Source: Rhizobiaceae bacterium (GTDB lineage Bacteria > Pseudomonadota > Alphaproteobacteria > Rhizobiales > Rhizobiaceae). From it: a stretch of 64,000 nt of DNA. The position numbers and the translations under genes are program-made. The stretch is from assembly GCA_016742175.1 (NCBI GenBank), contig JACVCH010000002.1, forward strand, positions 186,001-250,000. The letters run 5' to 3'. The notes beneath the pieces were generated by a model that saw nothing but the letters and a program-made list of their open reading frames with translations, did no database searches and was not told the DNA's origin. Below, piece by piece: positions 34,679-42,635 of the stretch. Within the stretch, counting starts at the first letter, position 1, and each line of letters opens with the position of its first letter.

Positions 34679-35476
34679 CTACTCGCCCCTGCCCGCAATC
34701 TTGCCGTCATAGGCGATGGCCTTGTCAGCATGGTTCGACATGATGAAGCCGATCGAGCGCTGCGTTTCCTCGAAGAGATGGGCAGCGAGGCCGGCGGCGC
34801 GGGCGATCAGCGGGATCGCCTTCATCGCCTCGGCCGGCCAGCCGGCATCCAGCATGACGGCGGGAATGGCGCCCGAGACGTTGATCGGCAGCGGCCGGCC
34901 GATGATGCCGGGCGCATGTTCGCCAAGGATGCGCAGCGTGCGGATGTGGTCGCCCGAAATGCCGAGGTCGTCGGCGATGGCGAGCAGCCGGTCGGCGCGC
35001 GGATCGCCGGCGTTGTGCTGCGGATGGCCGAGGCCCGGCACCTTCTGCCGCGCAGCCTTCAGGTCCTGCAGGACGGCCTTGGCGGCAGCATCGAGGTCGC
35101 CATTCTTGCGGCCCGCTGCCAGCGTCTCGACGATGAAGTGCCCGGCGGCCTCGGAACTGCCGGCGACGACGGAGCCCATGCCCAGAAGGCCGGCGGCCAT
35201 CGCGCCCTGCCAGGCATCCGGCCCAGCCGCCAGCGTCATGCGTGCAGCCTGAACGCTCGGCACGAGACCGTGCTCGGCAATGGCGACGAGGCAGGCATCG
35301 GCTGCCTGGCGCTGGACGTCGCTCGCGCGCTTGCCGGTGACCAGCAGCCAGAGATAGTCGGTGAAGCCGATGCGACCGATCAGCTCGTCGCACAGATCAT
35401 GGCCGCGCACCGTGATGCTCGTCTCGTCGGACGTGGCGATCGCCGTGAACGCCTGATCCTGCTTGCCAATCCGCAT
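34679..35476 (-). CDS. Citryl-CoA lyase (citrate synthase-superfamily, short form)
   Basis: 265-residue protein related to the C-terminal half of citrate synthase and to the lyase module of ATP-citrate lyase. Recognisable segments: VRGHDLCDELIGRIGFTDYLWLLVTGK, VPGLGHPQHNAGDPRADRLL (the GxGH and DPR catalytic region) and INVSGAIPAVMLDAGWP. It probably cleaves citryl-CoA or a related hydroxyacyl-CoA into acetyl-CoA and a keto acid, the CoA being added by the adjacent CaiB-type transferase. First gene of a seven-gene operon that ends at 29592. Confidence 0.85.
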   Translation of the reverse strand: MRIGKQDQAFTAIATSDETSITVRGHDLCDELIGRIGFTDYLWLLVTGKRASDVQRQAADACLVAIAEHGLVPSVQAARMTLAAGPDAWQGAMAAGLLGMGSVVAGSSEAAGHFIVETLAAGRKNGDLDAAAKAVLQDLKAARQKVPGLGHPQHNAGDPRADRLLAIADDLGISGDHIRTLRILGEHAPGIIGRPLPINVSGAIPAVMLDAGWPAEAMKAIPLIARAAGLAAHLFEETQRSIGFIMSNHADKAIAYDGKIAGRGE

Positions 35477-35487
35477 CCATCGCCTCT

Positions 35488-35502
35488 TTTCGATATGCGA
35501 AA
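35488..35502. promoter_or_regulatory. Inverted repeat TTTCG-N5-CGAAA, predicted IclR (PcaR-like) binding site
   Basis: A perfect 5-5-5 dyad in the gap between the divergent citryl-CoA lyase and dioxygenase genes, 10 bases upstream of a possible -35 box. The same dyad recurs at 36330-36344, upstream of the iclR gene encoded next to the dioxygenase. IclR activators of aromatic catabolism usually bind just upstream of -35. Confidence 0.55.
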
Positions 35503-35512
35503 TAAATATCGC

Positions 35513-35541
35513 TTGCCGAAAAAGTGTCAGCGATTTAGCTT
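35513..35541 (+). promoter_or_regulatory. Possible promoter of the dioxygenase-iclR operon
   Basis: TTGCCG (35513-35518), 17-base spacer, TAGCTT (35536-35541). The -35 is good and the -10 is weak, which would fit an activator-dependent promoter with the dyad at 35488-35502 just upstream. Confidence 0.4.
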
Positions 35542-35595
35542 TGCGTCAAGTGCGTTTCGACGGCACAAGAATGCGGATCGACGGGAGGAGATCGG

Positions 35596-36459
35596 ATGAA
35601 GGACGTCAACCAGTACACGCTGACCGAGGCCGTGAAGGAGTCCTTCCGGACCGAGGACGGGTCGCGCCTGAAGTTCCTGCTCGAGACCTTCATCGATCAC
35701 CTGCACGACTACACGCGCGAGACGGGGCTGACGCATGAGGAGTGGATCGGCGTCCTGAACTTCCTCTACGATTGCGGGAAGATTTCCACGCCCGAGCGGC
35801 ACGAATTCATCCTGTTGTCCGACGTCCTCGGCTTTTCCGCGCTGGTCGACATGATCAACACCCGCGGCGGGGCGACGGAAGGCTCCAATCTCGGGCCGTT
35901 CTATCTCGACGACGCGCCGGCAATGGAACTCGGCGCGGACCTTTCGGGCGGGCGCAGCGGGGCGATGGTCCTCGTCCACGGCATCGTGCGCGACACGCTC
36001 GGCAATCCCCTGCCCGGCGCCATGGTCGACACCTGGCAGGCCGACGGGTCGGGCACCTATCCGATCCAGGAGCAGGAACAGGGGCAGGACAAATACGATC
36101 TGCGCGCCAAGTTCACGACCGACGCAAACGGCCGCTACTACTACACGACCGTGCTGCCCAAGCCCTATACGGTTCCCTATGACGGGCCGGTGGGCAGGCT
36201 CCTGCGCGCAGGCAACCGCCATTCCTGGCGGGCGGCGCACCTCCACTACATCATCCGCGCGCCCGGCATGCGCGCCATCACCACGGAAGTCTTCTTCGAG
36301 AACACCGAGTACATCGACAATGACGCGGTTTTCGGTGTGCGAAAATCATTGATCGCCAAGGTCGAGCCTGTCAAAAAGACGGACGCGCTGGACTATCAGC
36401 TCTCCGCCAAGCCGGACGCCAAGTTCAGGTTCGACTTCGTGCTCGCGCCGGAAGGCTGA
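35596..36459 (+). CDS. Intradiol ring-cleavage dioxygenase, hydroxyquinol/catechol 1,2-dioxygenase type
   Basis: 287-residue non-heme Fe(III) dioxygenase that opens a dihydroxylated aromatic ring between the two hydroxyls. The N-terminal dimerisation helices are followed by the catalytic beta-sandwich. All four iron ligands can be placed: Tyr155 (DTWQADGSGTYPIQ), Tyr191 (KPYTVPYDGPVG), His215 and His217 (AAHLHYII). The sequence LLRAGNRHSWRAAHLH resembles hydroxyquinol 1,2-dioxygenases. GGGAGGAG stands 7 bases before the ATG. It lies 12 bases before an IclR gene and diverges from the TRAP/CoA-transferase operon. Confidence 0.9.
   Translation: MKDVNQYTLTEAVKESFRTEDGSRLKFLLETFIDHLHDYTRETGLTHEEWIGVLNFLYDCGKISTPERHEFILLSDVLGFSALVDMINTRGGATEGSNLGPFYLDDAPAMELGADLSGGRSGAMVLVHGIVRDTLGNPLPGAMVDTWQADGSGTYPIQEQEQGQDKYDLRAKFTTDANGRYYYTTVLPKPYTVPYDGPVGRLLRAGNRHSWRAAHLHYIIRAPGMRAITTEVFFENTEYIDNDAVFGVRKSLIAKVEPVKKTDALDYQLSAKPDAKFRFDFVLAPEG
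36330..36344. promoter_or_regulatory. Second TTTCG-N5-CGAAA dyad inside the dioxygenase 3' end
   Basis: Same outer half-sites as the dyad at 35488, located 128 bases upstream of the iclR start codon and within the dioxygenase reading frame. It may be an autoregulatory site, or a chance match in coding sequence. Confidence 0.35.
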
Positions 36460-36471
36460 GGAGCCAACATC

Positions 36472-37293
36472 GTGGATGGGTCAGTCTTGAAGACGGATAA
36501 GCGTCCCGCCGAGTTCGTGGAAGGGCTGGCCAAGGGGCTTTCCATCCTCGAATCCTTCGGTCCCGGCAATGGCGAGATGACCTTGAGCGAAGTCGCGCGC
36601 CGGGCCGGCATCACGCCCGCTGCCGCACGGCGCAGCCTCCTGACGCTCTCCGCGCTCGGCTATGTCGGCCAGCGCGACCGGCGCTTCTTCCTGAAGCCGA
36701 AGATCATGGCGCTGGGCTCGGCCTTCTACTTCTCCGCCCGGATCGACGAGGTCCTGCAGCCGGATCTGCGGCATCTGGTGGACATGTTCGGCGACGCCTC
36801 CTCGGTCGCGACGCTCGACGGTCACGACGTCATCTACATCGCGCACCACTCGCAGCAGCGGGCGCGGCGTGCCTCGGCGGTCGTCGGCGCACGCTATCCC
36901 GCCCACGCCACCTCGCTCGGCCGCGTGCTCCTGGCCGGCCTGTCGCCGGCCGCGCTCGATGCCTATTTCGACAGCGTGACGCCGGTGGCGCTGACGGCCA
37001 AGACCGTGATCGACAAGGCGGCGCTGCGCGCCATCGTCGAGGAGACGCGCGAGAAGGGCTATTCGACCGCCGTCGACCAGCTCGACTACGGCGTCACCGC
37101 GCTCGCCGTGCCCATTCGCGGCATCGACGGGCGCACGGTCGCCTCGCTCAACAGTTCCGGCTATTCCGGCAATGTCGATCCGGACGGGCTGGTGCGCGAG
37201 CGGCTGAGCGAGATGCGCGCGGTCGCCTCGCGCATCAGCCTGTCAATCTCGCGCTATCCGGTCCTGGAATCGATCTTCGGCTCGTCGCCCTAG
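36472..37293 (+). CDS. IclR family regulator, PcaR/PobR-like
   Basis: 273-residue regulator. N-terminal winged HTH (TLSEVARRAGITPAAARRSLLTLSALGYV) and C-terminal IclR effector domain with ARYPAHATSLGRVLLAGL and VDQLDYGVTALAVPIR, as in PcaR, PcaU and CatR-type activators. GTG start with TGAGGAG upstream. Co-transcribed with the dioxygenase gene. It probably activates the dioxygenase and the divergent operon in response to an aromatic ring-cleavage product or hydroxybenzoate. Its stop codon shares the tetranucleotide CTAG with the converging quiC stop. Confidence 0.9.
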   Translation: MDGSVLKTDKRPAEFVEGLAKGLSILESFGPGNGEMTLSEVARRAGITPAAARRSLLTLSALGYVGQRDRRFFLKPKIMALGSAFYFSARIDEVLQPDLRHLVDMFGDASSVATLDGHDVIYIAHHSQQRARRASAVVGARYPAHATSLGRVLLAGLSPAALDAYFDSVTPVALTAKTVIDKAALRAIVEETREKGYSTAVDQLDYGVTALAVPIRGIDGRTVASLNSSGYSGNVDPDGLVRERLSEMRAVASRISLSISRYPVLESIFGSSP

Positions 37294-39176
37294 ATTTTCG
37301 GCATGCCTGCGGGCCGCATCAGGCGTTTCTGTGCGGCGATGCGGAATGGCGCGTTGGGCGCGCCGTAGCCCTTGTAGCCCCCGCGCCGCTCGACGATCTC
37401 GAAGAAGAAGCCTTCGCCGAAAGTGGCGCTGTAGAGCTGGAAATACTCGCCCTCGCCATCCTGGTCATAAAGGATGTTGGCGTCGCGCAGGCGGTCGGCG
37501 AAATCGGGATCGAGGCCGAAGCGCGCTTCGAGGTCGTCATAATAGTTCGGCGAAATCTGCAGCGTGGTGAAGCCCCGCTCGACGAGGCTCGCGGCCGTCG
37601 CGAAGATGTCGCCGGTCTCGAAGGCGAGGTGCTGGACGCTCGAGCCGAACCGCTCGGCGATGAAATGGCCGGCGAGCGTGCGCCGGTTCTCCGCGCCGTT
37701 CAGCGTCAGGCGCAGCGCGCCGTCCGCGCTCTCGACCACCTGGCTGCGCACGAGGCCGGCCGGGTCGACGACGTCGACCATCGGCAGCTTCCGCGTCTTC
37801 AGGATCGAGGTGTAGAAGAGCAGCCAGGTCAGCATTTCCTCATGCGCCATGGTCTGCGCGACATGGTCGATGCGCGTCAGTCCGGCATCGGCGCCGTCGT
37901 CGCCCGTCGCATCGAACTCGACGTCCCAGACACGAGCGAGCTCCGACCGCTCGTCGAGGAAGTAGATGACGCCGCCGCCGACGCCGCGGATGGCGGGCAT
38001 CGCAAGCTCGCCCGGGCCGGGGCGCTGCTCGAAGATTTCCGCGCCGAGCGCTTTCGCCCGCGCGACGGTCGCCGCCGCGTCCTCGACCTTGAGCCCGATC
38101 GCGTAGGCCGAGACGCCGTGGACGAGATAGGACGAGTGCGCGAAGCCGCCCTTGTCGGTGTTGACGACGATGTTGATGCCGCCCTGGCGCCAGAGCGCGA
38201 CGTCCTTCGACTTGTGCCGCGCCGTCTGCGCAAAGCCGATGGTCGACAGCAGCGCGCCGAGTTCTTCCTCCTCCTTGGCGCCAGCCGCGAATTCGACGAA
38301 TTCGACGCCCTTGACCGCGATGCGGTCGGGCATCTTCGGCACGCTGATCGCGATGCCCGGCTCGGCGCGCGCGACCTGGTCCATCAGGTGGACGAGCGAG
38401 CGGTGGCCGTCGACGGCGATCGATTTCGGCGAGCCGCCGCGGAACTGGTCGTTGAAGATTTCGAGCGACAGCGGGCCATCGTAGCCGGTCGCCGCAACGG
38501 CGCGCATGAAGTCGGTGACAGGCAGATCGCCCTCGCCCGGCATGTTGCGGAAGTGCCGGCTCCAGTAGAGCAGATCCATGTCGATCTTCGGCGCATCGGC
38601 AAGCTGGACGATGAAGATGCGATCGCCCGGGATCGCCCGGATCGTCTCGACGTCGATCTTGCGCGCGAGCGTGTGGAAGGAATCGAGGATCAAGCCGATG
38701 TTCGGGTGATCCGCGCGGCGCACGATCTCCCAGGCGTCGCGGTGGTCGTTGATGTGCCGGCCCCAGGCAAGCGCCTCGTAGCCGACGCGAATACCGCGCC
38801 TGGCTGCCCGTTCGCCGAGTTCGCGGAAATCGTCGGCGGCGCGGTCGATGCCGCCGAGCGCGATCGGCGACACGTTGGAGCAGATGAGCATCAGCTCGGT
38901 GCCGAGTTCGCCCATCAGATCGAACTTGCGCTCCGCCCTGTCGAAGCCGCGCTTGCGCTGCGGCTCGGGCATGCCCTCGAAATCGCGAAAGGGCTGGAAG
39001 AGCGTGATCGTCAGGCCGTGATCGCGGACCATGCGGCCGACTTCCGCCGGCGAGGCGTCGAAGGCGAGGAAGTCGTTCTCGAATATCTCGACGCCGTCGA
39101 AGCCGGCAGCGGCGATGGCGGCGAGCTTTTCCTTCAGGTCGCCGCTGATCGAGACGGTTGCGATCGAGGTCTTCAT
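37290..39176 (-). CDS. quiC: 3-dehydroshikimate dehydratase with C-terminal VOC (HPPD-like) domain
   Basis: 628-residue enzyme converting 3-dehydroshikimate to protocatechuate in quinate/shikimate catabolism. The N-terminal AP-endonuclease-type TIM barrel carries the expected metal ligands Glu134 (VGYEAL), Asp165 (LILDSFHT), Gln191 (IVQLAD) and Glu239 (SLEIFND). From about 285 a 4-hydroxyphenylpyruvate-dioxygenase-like double VOC domain follows (TRIDHVAQTM, SSVQHLAFETGD, YFQLYSATFGEGFFFEIVERRGGY), as in the two-domain QuiC1 of Pseudomonas. The start overlaps the aroE stop as ATGA. The upstream frame is open but overlaps aroE out of frame. Well supported. Confidence 0.93.
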   Translation of the reverse strand: MKTSIATVSISGDLKEKLAAIAAAGFDGVEIFENDFLAFDASPAEVGRMVRDHGLTITLFQPFRDFEGMPEPQRKRGFDRAERKFDLMGELGTELMLICSNVSPIALGGIDRAADDFRELGERAARRGIRVGYEALAWGRHINDHRDAWEIVRRADHPNIGLILDSFHTLARKIDVETIRAIPGDRIFIVQLADAPKIDMDLLYWSRHFRNMPGEGDLPVTDFMRAVAATGYDGPLSLEIFNDQFRGGSPKSIAVDGHRSLVHLMDQVARAEPGIAISVPKMPDRIAVKGVEFVEFAAGAKEEEELGALLSTIGFAQTARHKSKDVALWRQGGINIVVNTDKGGFAHSSYLVHGVSAYAIGLKVEDAAATVARAKALGAEIFEQRPGPGELAMPAIRGVGGGVIYFLDERSELARVWDVEFDATGDDGADAGLTRIDHVAQTMAHEEMLTWLLFYTSILKTRKLPMVDVVDPAGLVRSQVVESADGALRLTLNGAENRRTLAGHFIAERFGSSVQHLAFETGDIFATAASLVERGFTTLQISPNYYDDLEARFGLDPDFADRLRDANILYDQDGEGEYFQLYSATFGEGFFFEIVERRGGYKGYGAPNAPFRIAAQKRLMRPAGMPKI

Positions 39177-40018
39177 GCCGAATGCGCCATGGCCGGCTCG
39201 GGGCGCAGCAGCGCCTCGCGCAATGCCGCCTGGTCGACCTCGAGGCCGGTGAAGAGCCGGAACGCGTCGACGCCCTGATGGAAGAAGAGTTCGTAGCCCG
39301 ACAGGATGCCGAGGCCCGCGGCGCGCGCGGCGGCGAGAAACTCGGTCTCGACCGGCGTATAGACGGCGTCGAACGCCCAGCGCGCGCGTTTCAGGCTTTG
39401 GTTCGGGAAGGCGCTGCCGGGGTGCCCGACCATGCCGAGCGGCGTCGAATTGATGAGGCCGTCCGCCCCCGCCATCGCCTCGTCGACCGAATTCACCAGC
39501 CGAACGGACAGGCTGGACGACTGCCGCAAGGCGCTGCCCAGCGCGCCGGCCTTGGCGCCGTCGGGATCGAAGATCGCCAGCTCCGTCGCGCCGAGCGAGG
39601 CGAGCGCGAAGCCGATCGCCTTGCCGACGCCGCCCGCCCCTGCCATCGCGACGCGTCCGGGCGTCTCGCCCTTGAAGTTCGCGCGGAACGCAGCGGCAAA
39701 GCCGGAGCAATCCGTGTTGAAGCCGCGCGGCGCACCGTCACCGAAGATCACCGTGTTGCAGGCACCGACGGCGCGGGTCTCGTCGTCGCCGATGACGAGG
39801 CGCGGAAACACCCGTTCCTTGTAGGGATAGGTGACGTTGATGCCGCGATAGCCCTCGCGCGCGCAGCGGTCGAAGACGGCATCGAAATCGAGCCCGAGAT
39901 CGGCGGGGATCAGCGGCTCGTAGCGCACGTCGAGCCCGCAGAGTTCGCCGGCCAGCCGATGAAGCAGAGGCGATTTCGAGCGACGGATATTGTCCCCGAT
40001 CAAACCGAGCTGGATCAC
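39173..40018 (-). CDS. aroE: Shikimate/quinate dehydrogenase (AroE family)
   Basis: 281-residue NAD(P)-dependent oxidoreductase. Substrate site: Ser14 and Ser16 in RRSKSPLLH, catalytic Lys67 in NVTYPYKER and Asp in GFNTDCSGF. The nucleotide loop is AGAGGVGKAIGFALASLG. Start is GTG 40018 behind GGGAGGAAGC; this gives the normal IQLGLIGDNI N-terminus. Translationally coupled to quiC, and near a catabolic aroQ and TRAP importer, so it more likely oxidises shikimate or quinate for degradation than serves aromatic amino acid synthesis. A biosynthetic aroE would be expected elsewhere. Confidence 0.9.
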   Translation of the reverse strand: MIQLGLIGDNIRRSKSPLLHRLAGELCGLDVRYEPLIPADLGLDFDAVFDRCAREGYRGINVTYPYKERVFPRLVIGDDETRAVGACNTVIFGDGAPRGFNTDCSGFAAAFRANFKGETPGRVAMAGAGGVGKAIGFALASLGATELAIFDPDGAKAGALGSALRQSSSLSVRLVNSVDEAMAGADGLINSTPLGMVGHPGSAFPNQSLKRARWAFDAVYTPVETEFLAAARAAGLGILSGYELFFHQGVDAFRLFTGLEVDQAALREALLRPEPAMAHSA

Positions 40019-40103
40019 CGCTTCCTCCCAAGACGATTGGCGCAGCGGGTTTCGATCCGCCGGCCGCCGCAGGATACACGCGGAGCCGAGCATTTCAAAT
40101 GGC

Positions 40104-40130
40104 AAAACGAATTATCTCATAGATTATTGG
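40104..40130. promoter_or_regulatory. Predicted GntR site upstream of aroE-quiC
   Basis: AAAAC at 40104 and, ten bases on, ATCTCATA at 40114 repeat the layout found upstream of the divergent TRAP operon (40929). The core ATTATCT-CAT-AGATTAT (40111-40127) is an inverted repeat with one mismatched pair. It is in the short AT-rich gap between gntR and aroE, where the aroE promoter should lie. Confidence 0.45.
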
Positions 40131-40145
40131 AAGTCGCAGAGCGGC

Positions 40146-40817
40146 TCACGCGATCGTGCCGGTTGCCAGGGCGTGCTCCACGCCGCCTTTCACATGAAGT
40201 TCCAGCGTCGCCATTGCGGTCGCCGCATCGCGGTCGAGCGCGCAATCGAGCAGCTTCCGATGCTCCTTGGCGGCGATGTCGCCGCGAAATGACAGGGCGA
40301 TCATCTGGTAGCGCAAATATTTGTCGAAGATCGCCGCGTGGGTTTCCATCAGGACGCTCGAGCCACAGGCGGAGATGAGCGACTGATGGAACTCCCAGTC
40401 GTAGCGCTTCCAAAGTTCGGTCTGCGAGCGGTCGCCTTCCTTCATCCGCCGCTCCATCGAGGAGAGCTTGTGATGGGCGGAGACGACGCGGCCTTCCCAG
40501 TCCATGTCGCCGGCGGCAAAGGACTGTTCCAGCGCATGGCTTTCAAGAAGCAGGCGCAAGGCAGCGATTTCCTTGAGGTTTTCGATCGAGACCGGCGCGA
40601 CCTCGAATCCGCGCTGGCCTTCGGCGACGACCAGCGCCTCGGACGACAATCGGTTCAGGATTTCGCGCAGCGTGCTGACGCTGGCGCCATAATCGTCCTT
40701 CAGCCGCTCAAGCTTCAGCTTCTGGCCGGGCGCGAGGCGGCCGAAGATGATGTCGCTCCTGATCCGGCGATATGTGTTATCTCCGATGGTTTCCACTGCA
40801 GCGTCGGCAAGGGCCAT
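40146..40817 (-). CDS. GntR family transcriptional regulator (FCD/FadR subfamily)
   Basis: 223-residue regulator. Winged HTH at about 12-75 (TYRRIRSDIIFGRLAPGQKLKLERLKDDYGASVSTLREILNRLSSEALV), then an all-helical FCD ligand domain with the metal-binding pattern (YDWEFHQSLISACGSS ... KEHRKLLDCALDRD). ATG 40817 fits the family N-terminus; no strong Shine-Dalgarno is seen. It sits between aroE-quiC and the TRAP-aroQ operon, and similar dyads lie on both sides, so it likely represses quinate/shikimate uptake and degradation until the substrate binds. Confidence 0.88.
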   Translation of the reverse strand: MALADAAVETIGDNTYRRIRSDIIFGRLAPGQKLKLERLKDDYGASVSTLREILNRLSSEALVVAEGQRGFEVAPVSIENLKEIAALRLLLESHALEQSFAAGDMDWEGRVVSAHHKLSSMERRMKEGDRSQTELWKRYDWEFHQSLISACGSSVLMETHAAIFDKYLRYQMIALSFRGDIAAKEHRKLLDCALDRDAATAMATLELHVKGGVEHALATGTIA

Positions 40818-40928
40818 GTGTCCGTGTCTTCCGATAGAAATGCGAATGTCCGACGACTTTGCGCCGGGAGCCATTGTGATGCAAGCCGGCGCAGTGCGAC
40901 GACCAAGCGCGACATCATTGTGCCATAG

Positions 40929-40952
40929 AAAACAAAAAATCTCATATGAAAT
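40929..40952. promoter_or_regulatory. Predicted GntR site upstream of the TRAP operon
   Basis: AAAAC (40929-40933) and ATCTCATATGAAAT (40939-40952, an inverted repeat with one mismatched pair) in the AT-rich divergent gap between gntR and the TRAP binding-protein gene. Shares AAAAC-N5-ATCTCATA with the site at 40104. Confidence 0.45.
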
Positions 40953-41054
40953 GTGAATTGCCTATTGATCGAGACGGGTTCCGGTGCAATGAATTGCGGA
41001 TGGATGGTTCCGGGAGGGCCGTCGATGACATCTATCGGATCAGGGAGGATCACC

Positions 41055-42041
41055 ATGTCGCTATCATTTACCCGCCGCGCGCTTCTGGCCGCCAGTGCAG
41101 CCATGATGCTGGTTACCGCCGCCCCCGCCTTCGCGCAGGACAAGGTGCAGCTTCGCTTCTCGGCCGTCTTCTCCGAGCAGGACATCCGCGCCGAGATGAT
41201 GAAGAAGTTCCAGGAGGAGATCGGCGACGAGTTCGATTTCCAGGGCTATTACGGTGGCAACCTGTTCAAGCAGGGCACCGAGCTCGTCGCGCTCCAGCGC
41301 GGCAATCTGGAGATGGGCAACATCGCCCCGCAGGACATCTCGAACCAGATTCCGGCCTGGTCGATCCTGACCTCGGCCTATCTCTTCCGCGACGCCGACC
41401 ATCTGAAGACGTTCTTCGCGTCGGAAGCCGGTGACGAGATGAAGAAGATGGTCGAGGACCAGCTTCAGGTGAAAATCCTCGGCCCGACCTATTTCGGCGC
41501 CCGCCAGGTCGGCCTCAAGACCGACAAGAAGATCAACACGCCCGAGGACATGGCCGGCATCAAGCTGCGCATGCCCGGCGGCGATGCCTGGCAGTTCCTC
41601 GGCCAGGCGCTCGGCGCCAACCCGACGCCGATGGCCTATGCCGAAGTCTATACCGGCCTCCAGACCGGCGCGATCGACGGACAGGACAATCCGCTGCCGA
41701 ACGTCCAGAACATGAAGTTCGACGAAGTCATGTCGCAGATCGTGCTGACCTCGCATCTCGTCGGCTTCGATCTCCTGACGATCTCGCTCGACGCCTGGAA
41801 CAAGCTATCGCCCGAGCAGCAGGAAAAGGTTCAGGCCGCCGCCGACAGCGCCATCGAATGGAGCACGGCGGAGCACTTGAAGCAGGAAGAAGAGCTGGTC
41901 GCCGGCTTCAAGGAGAAGGGGCTCGAGGTCTACGAGCCGGATATCGATGCCTTCCGCACGCACGCGCAGAAGATGTATCTGGAATCCGCCCTCGCAGAGA
42001 GCTGGCCGGAAGGCATGGTCGACACGATCAACGGTCTTTGA
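41055..42041 (+). CDS. TRAP transporter substrate-binding protein (DctP family)
   Basis: 328-residue periplasmic protein. Signal peptide MSLSFTRRALLAASAAMMLV with cut near AFAQ; the twin Arg is not followed by a strict Tat motif, so Sec export is as likely. DctP core: YYGGNLFKQGTELVALQRGNLEMGNI and IKLRMPGGDAWQFLGQALGANPTPMAYAEVYTGLQTGAIDGQDNP, with the conserved Arg (KLRMPG) that pins a carboxylate. GGGAGG lies 6 bases before ATG 41055. In this context the ligand is plausibly quinate or shikimate. Confidence 0.93.
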   Translation: MSLSFTRRALLAASAAMMLVTAAPAFAQDKVQLRFSAVFSEQDIRAEMMKKFQEEIGDEFDFQGYYGGNLFKQGTELVALQRGNLEMGNIAPQDISNQIPAWSILTSAYLFRDADHLKTFFASEAGDEMKKMVEDQLQVKILGPTYFGARQVGLKTDKKINTPEDMAGIKLRMPGGDAWQFLGQALGANPTPMAYAEVYTGLQTGAIDGQDNPLPNVQNMKFDEVMSQIVLTSHLVGFDLLTISLDAWNKLSPEQQEKVQAAADSAIEWSTAEHLKQEEELVAGFKEKGLEVYEPDIDAFRTHAQKMYLESALAESWPEGMVDTINGL

Positions 42042-42122
42042 CCTGATCGCTTCGGATGCGGCCCGTCCTTCGGCGGGCCGCATTTTTCAACGTTCCGCAG
42101 CCGCACCCTGAGGGAGGTCGAC

Positions 42123-42635
42123 ATGCGTCTGACGCGCATCGGGCAATGGCTCTACAGGCGCGCCGAGAACATTCTCGCGCTCATGCTGGCCGTGATGTTC
42201 ATCGCCTTCCTCGTGCAGATCGTCTTTCGCTATCTGCTCAACTTTCCCATCGGCTGGACGTCGGAACTGACCGTCATCATGTGGTTGTGGCTGGTCCTGT
42301 GGGGCGCGGCCTTCGTCGTCCGGGAAGAAGAGGAAATCCGCTTCGACCTGATCTATGCCAGCGTCAAGCCGGGAACGCGCCGCGTCCTCGCGGTCATCAC
42401 CGCCGTCGCCCTGCTCGGGCTCTATCTCTTCTCGCTCCCGGCGGTCTGGGATTACGTCACCTTCATGAAGGTGCAGTCGACCGCTTACCTCAAGATCCGC
42501 TTCGACTGGCTGTTCTCGATCTACGTCATCTTCGCGGTCGCGGTCATCTGCCGCTACGCATTCATCCTGTGGAAGGCGCTGTTCGGCCGCGCGCCGCAGG
42601 AATTCGATCCCACCAAGGCGAGTTCCGGCGTATGA
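42123..42635 (+). CDS. TRAP transporter small permease (DctQ family)
   Basis: 170-residue membrane protein with four helices (NILALMLAVMFIAFLVQIVF, LTVIMWLWLVLWGAAFVV, VLAVITAVALLGLYLFSLPAV and FSIYVIFAVAVICRYAFIL) and the loop VREEEEIRFDLIY. Preceded by GGGAGGTCGAC. Its stop overlaps the large permease start. Confidence 0.92.
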   Translation: MRLTRIGQWLYRRAENILALMLAVMFIAFLVQIVFRYLLNFPIGWTSELTVIMWLWLVLWGAAFVVREEEEIRFDLIYASVKPGTRRVLAVITAVALLGLYLFSLPAVWDYVTFMKVQSTAYLKIRFDWLFSIYVIFAVAVICRYAFILWKALFGRAPQEFDPTKASSGV

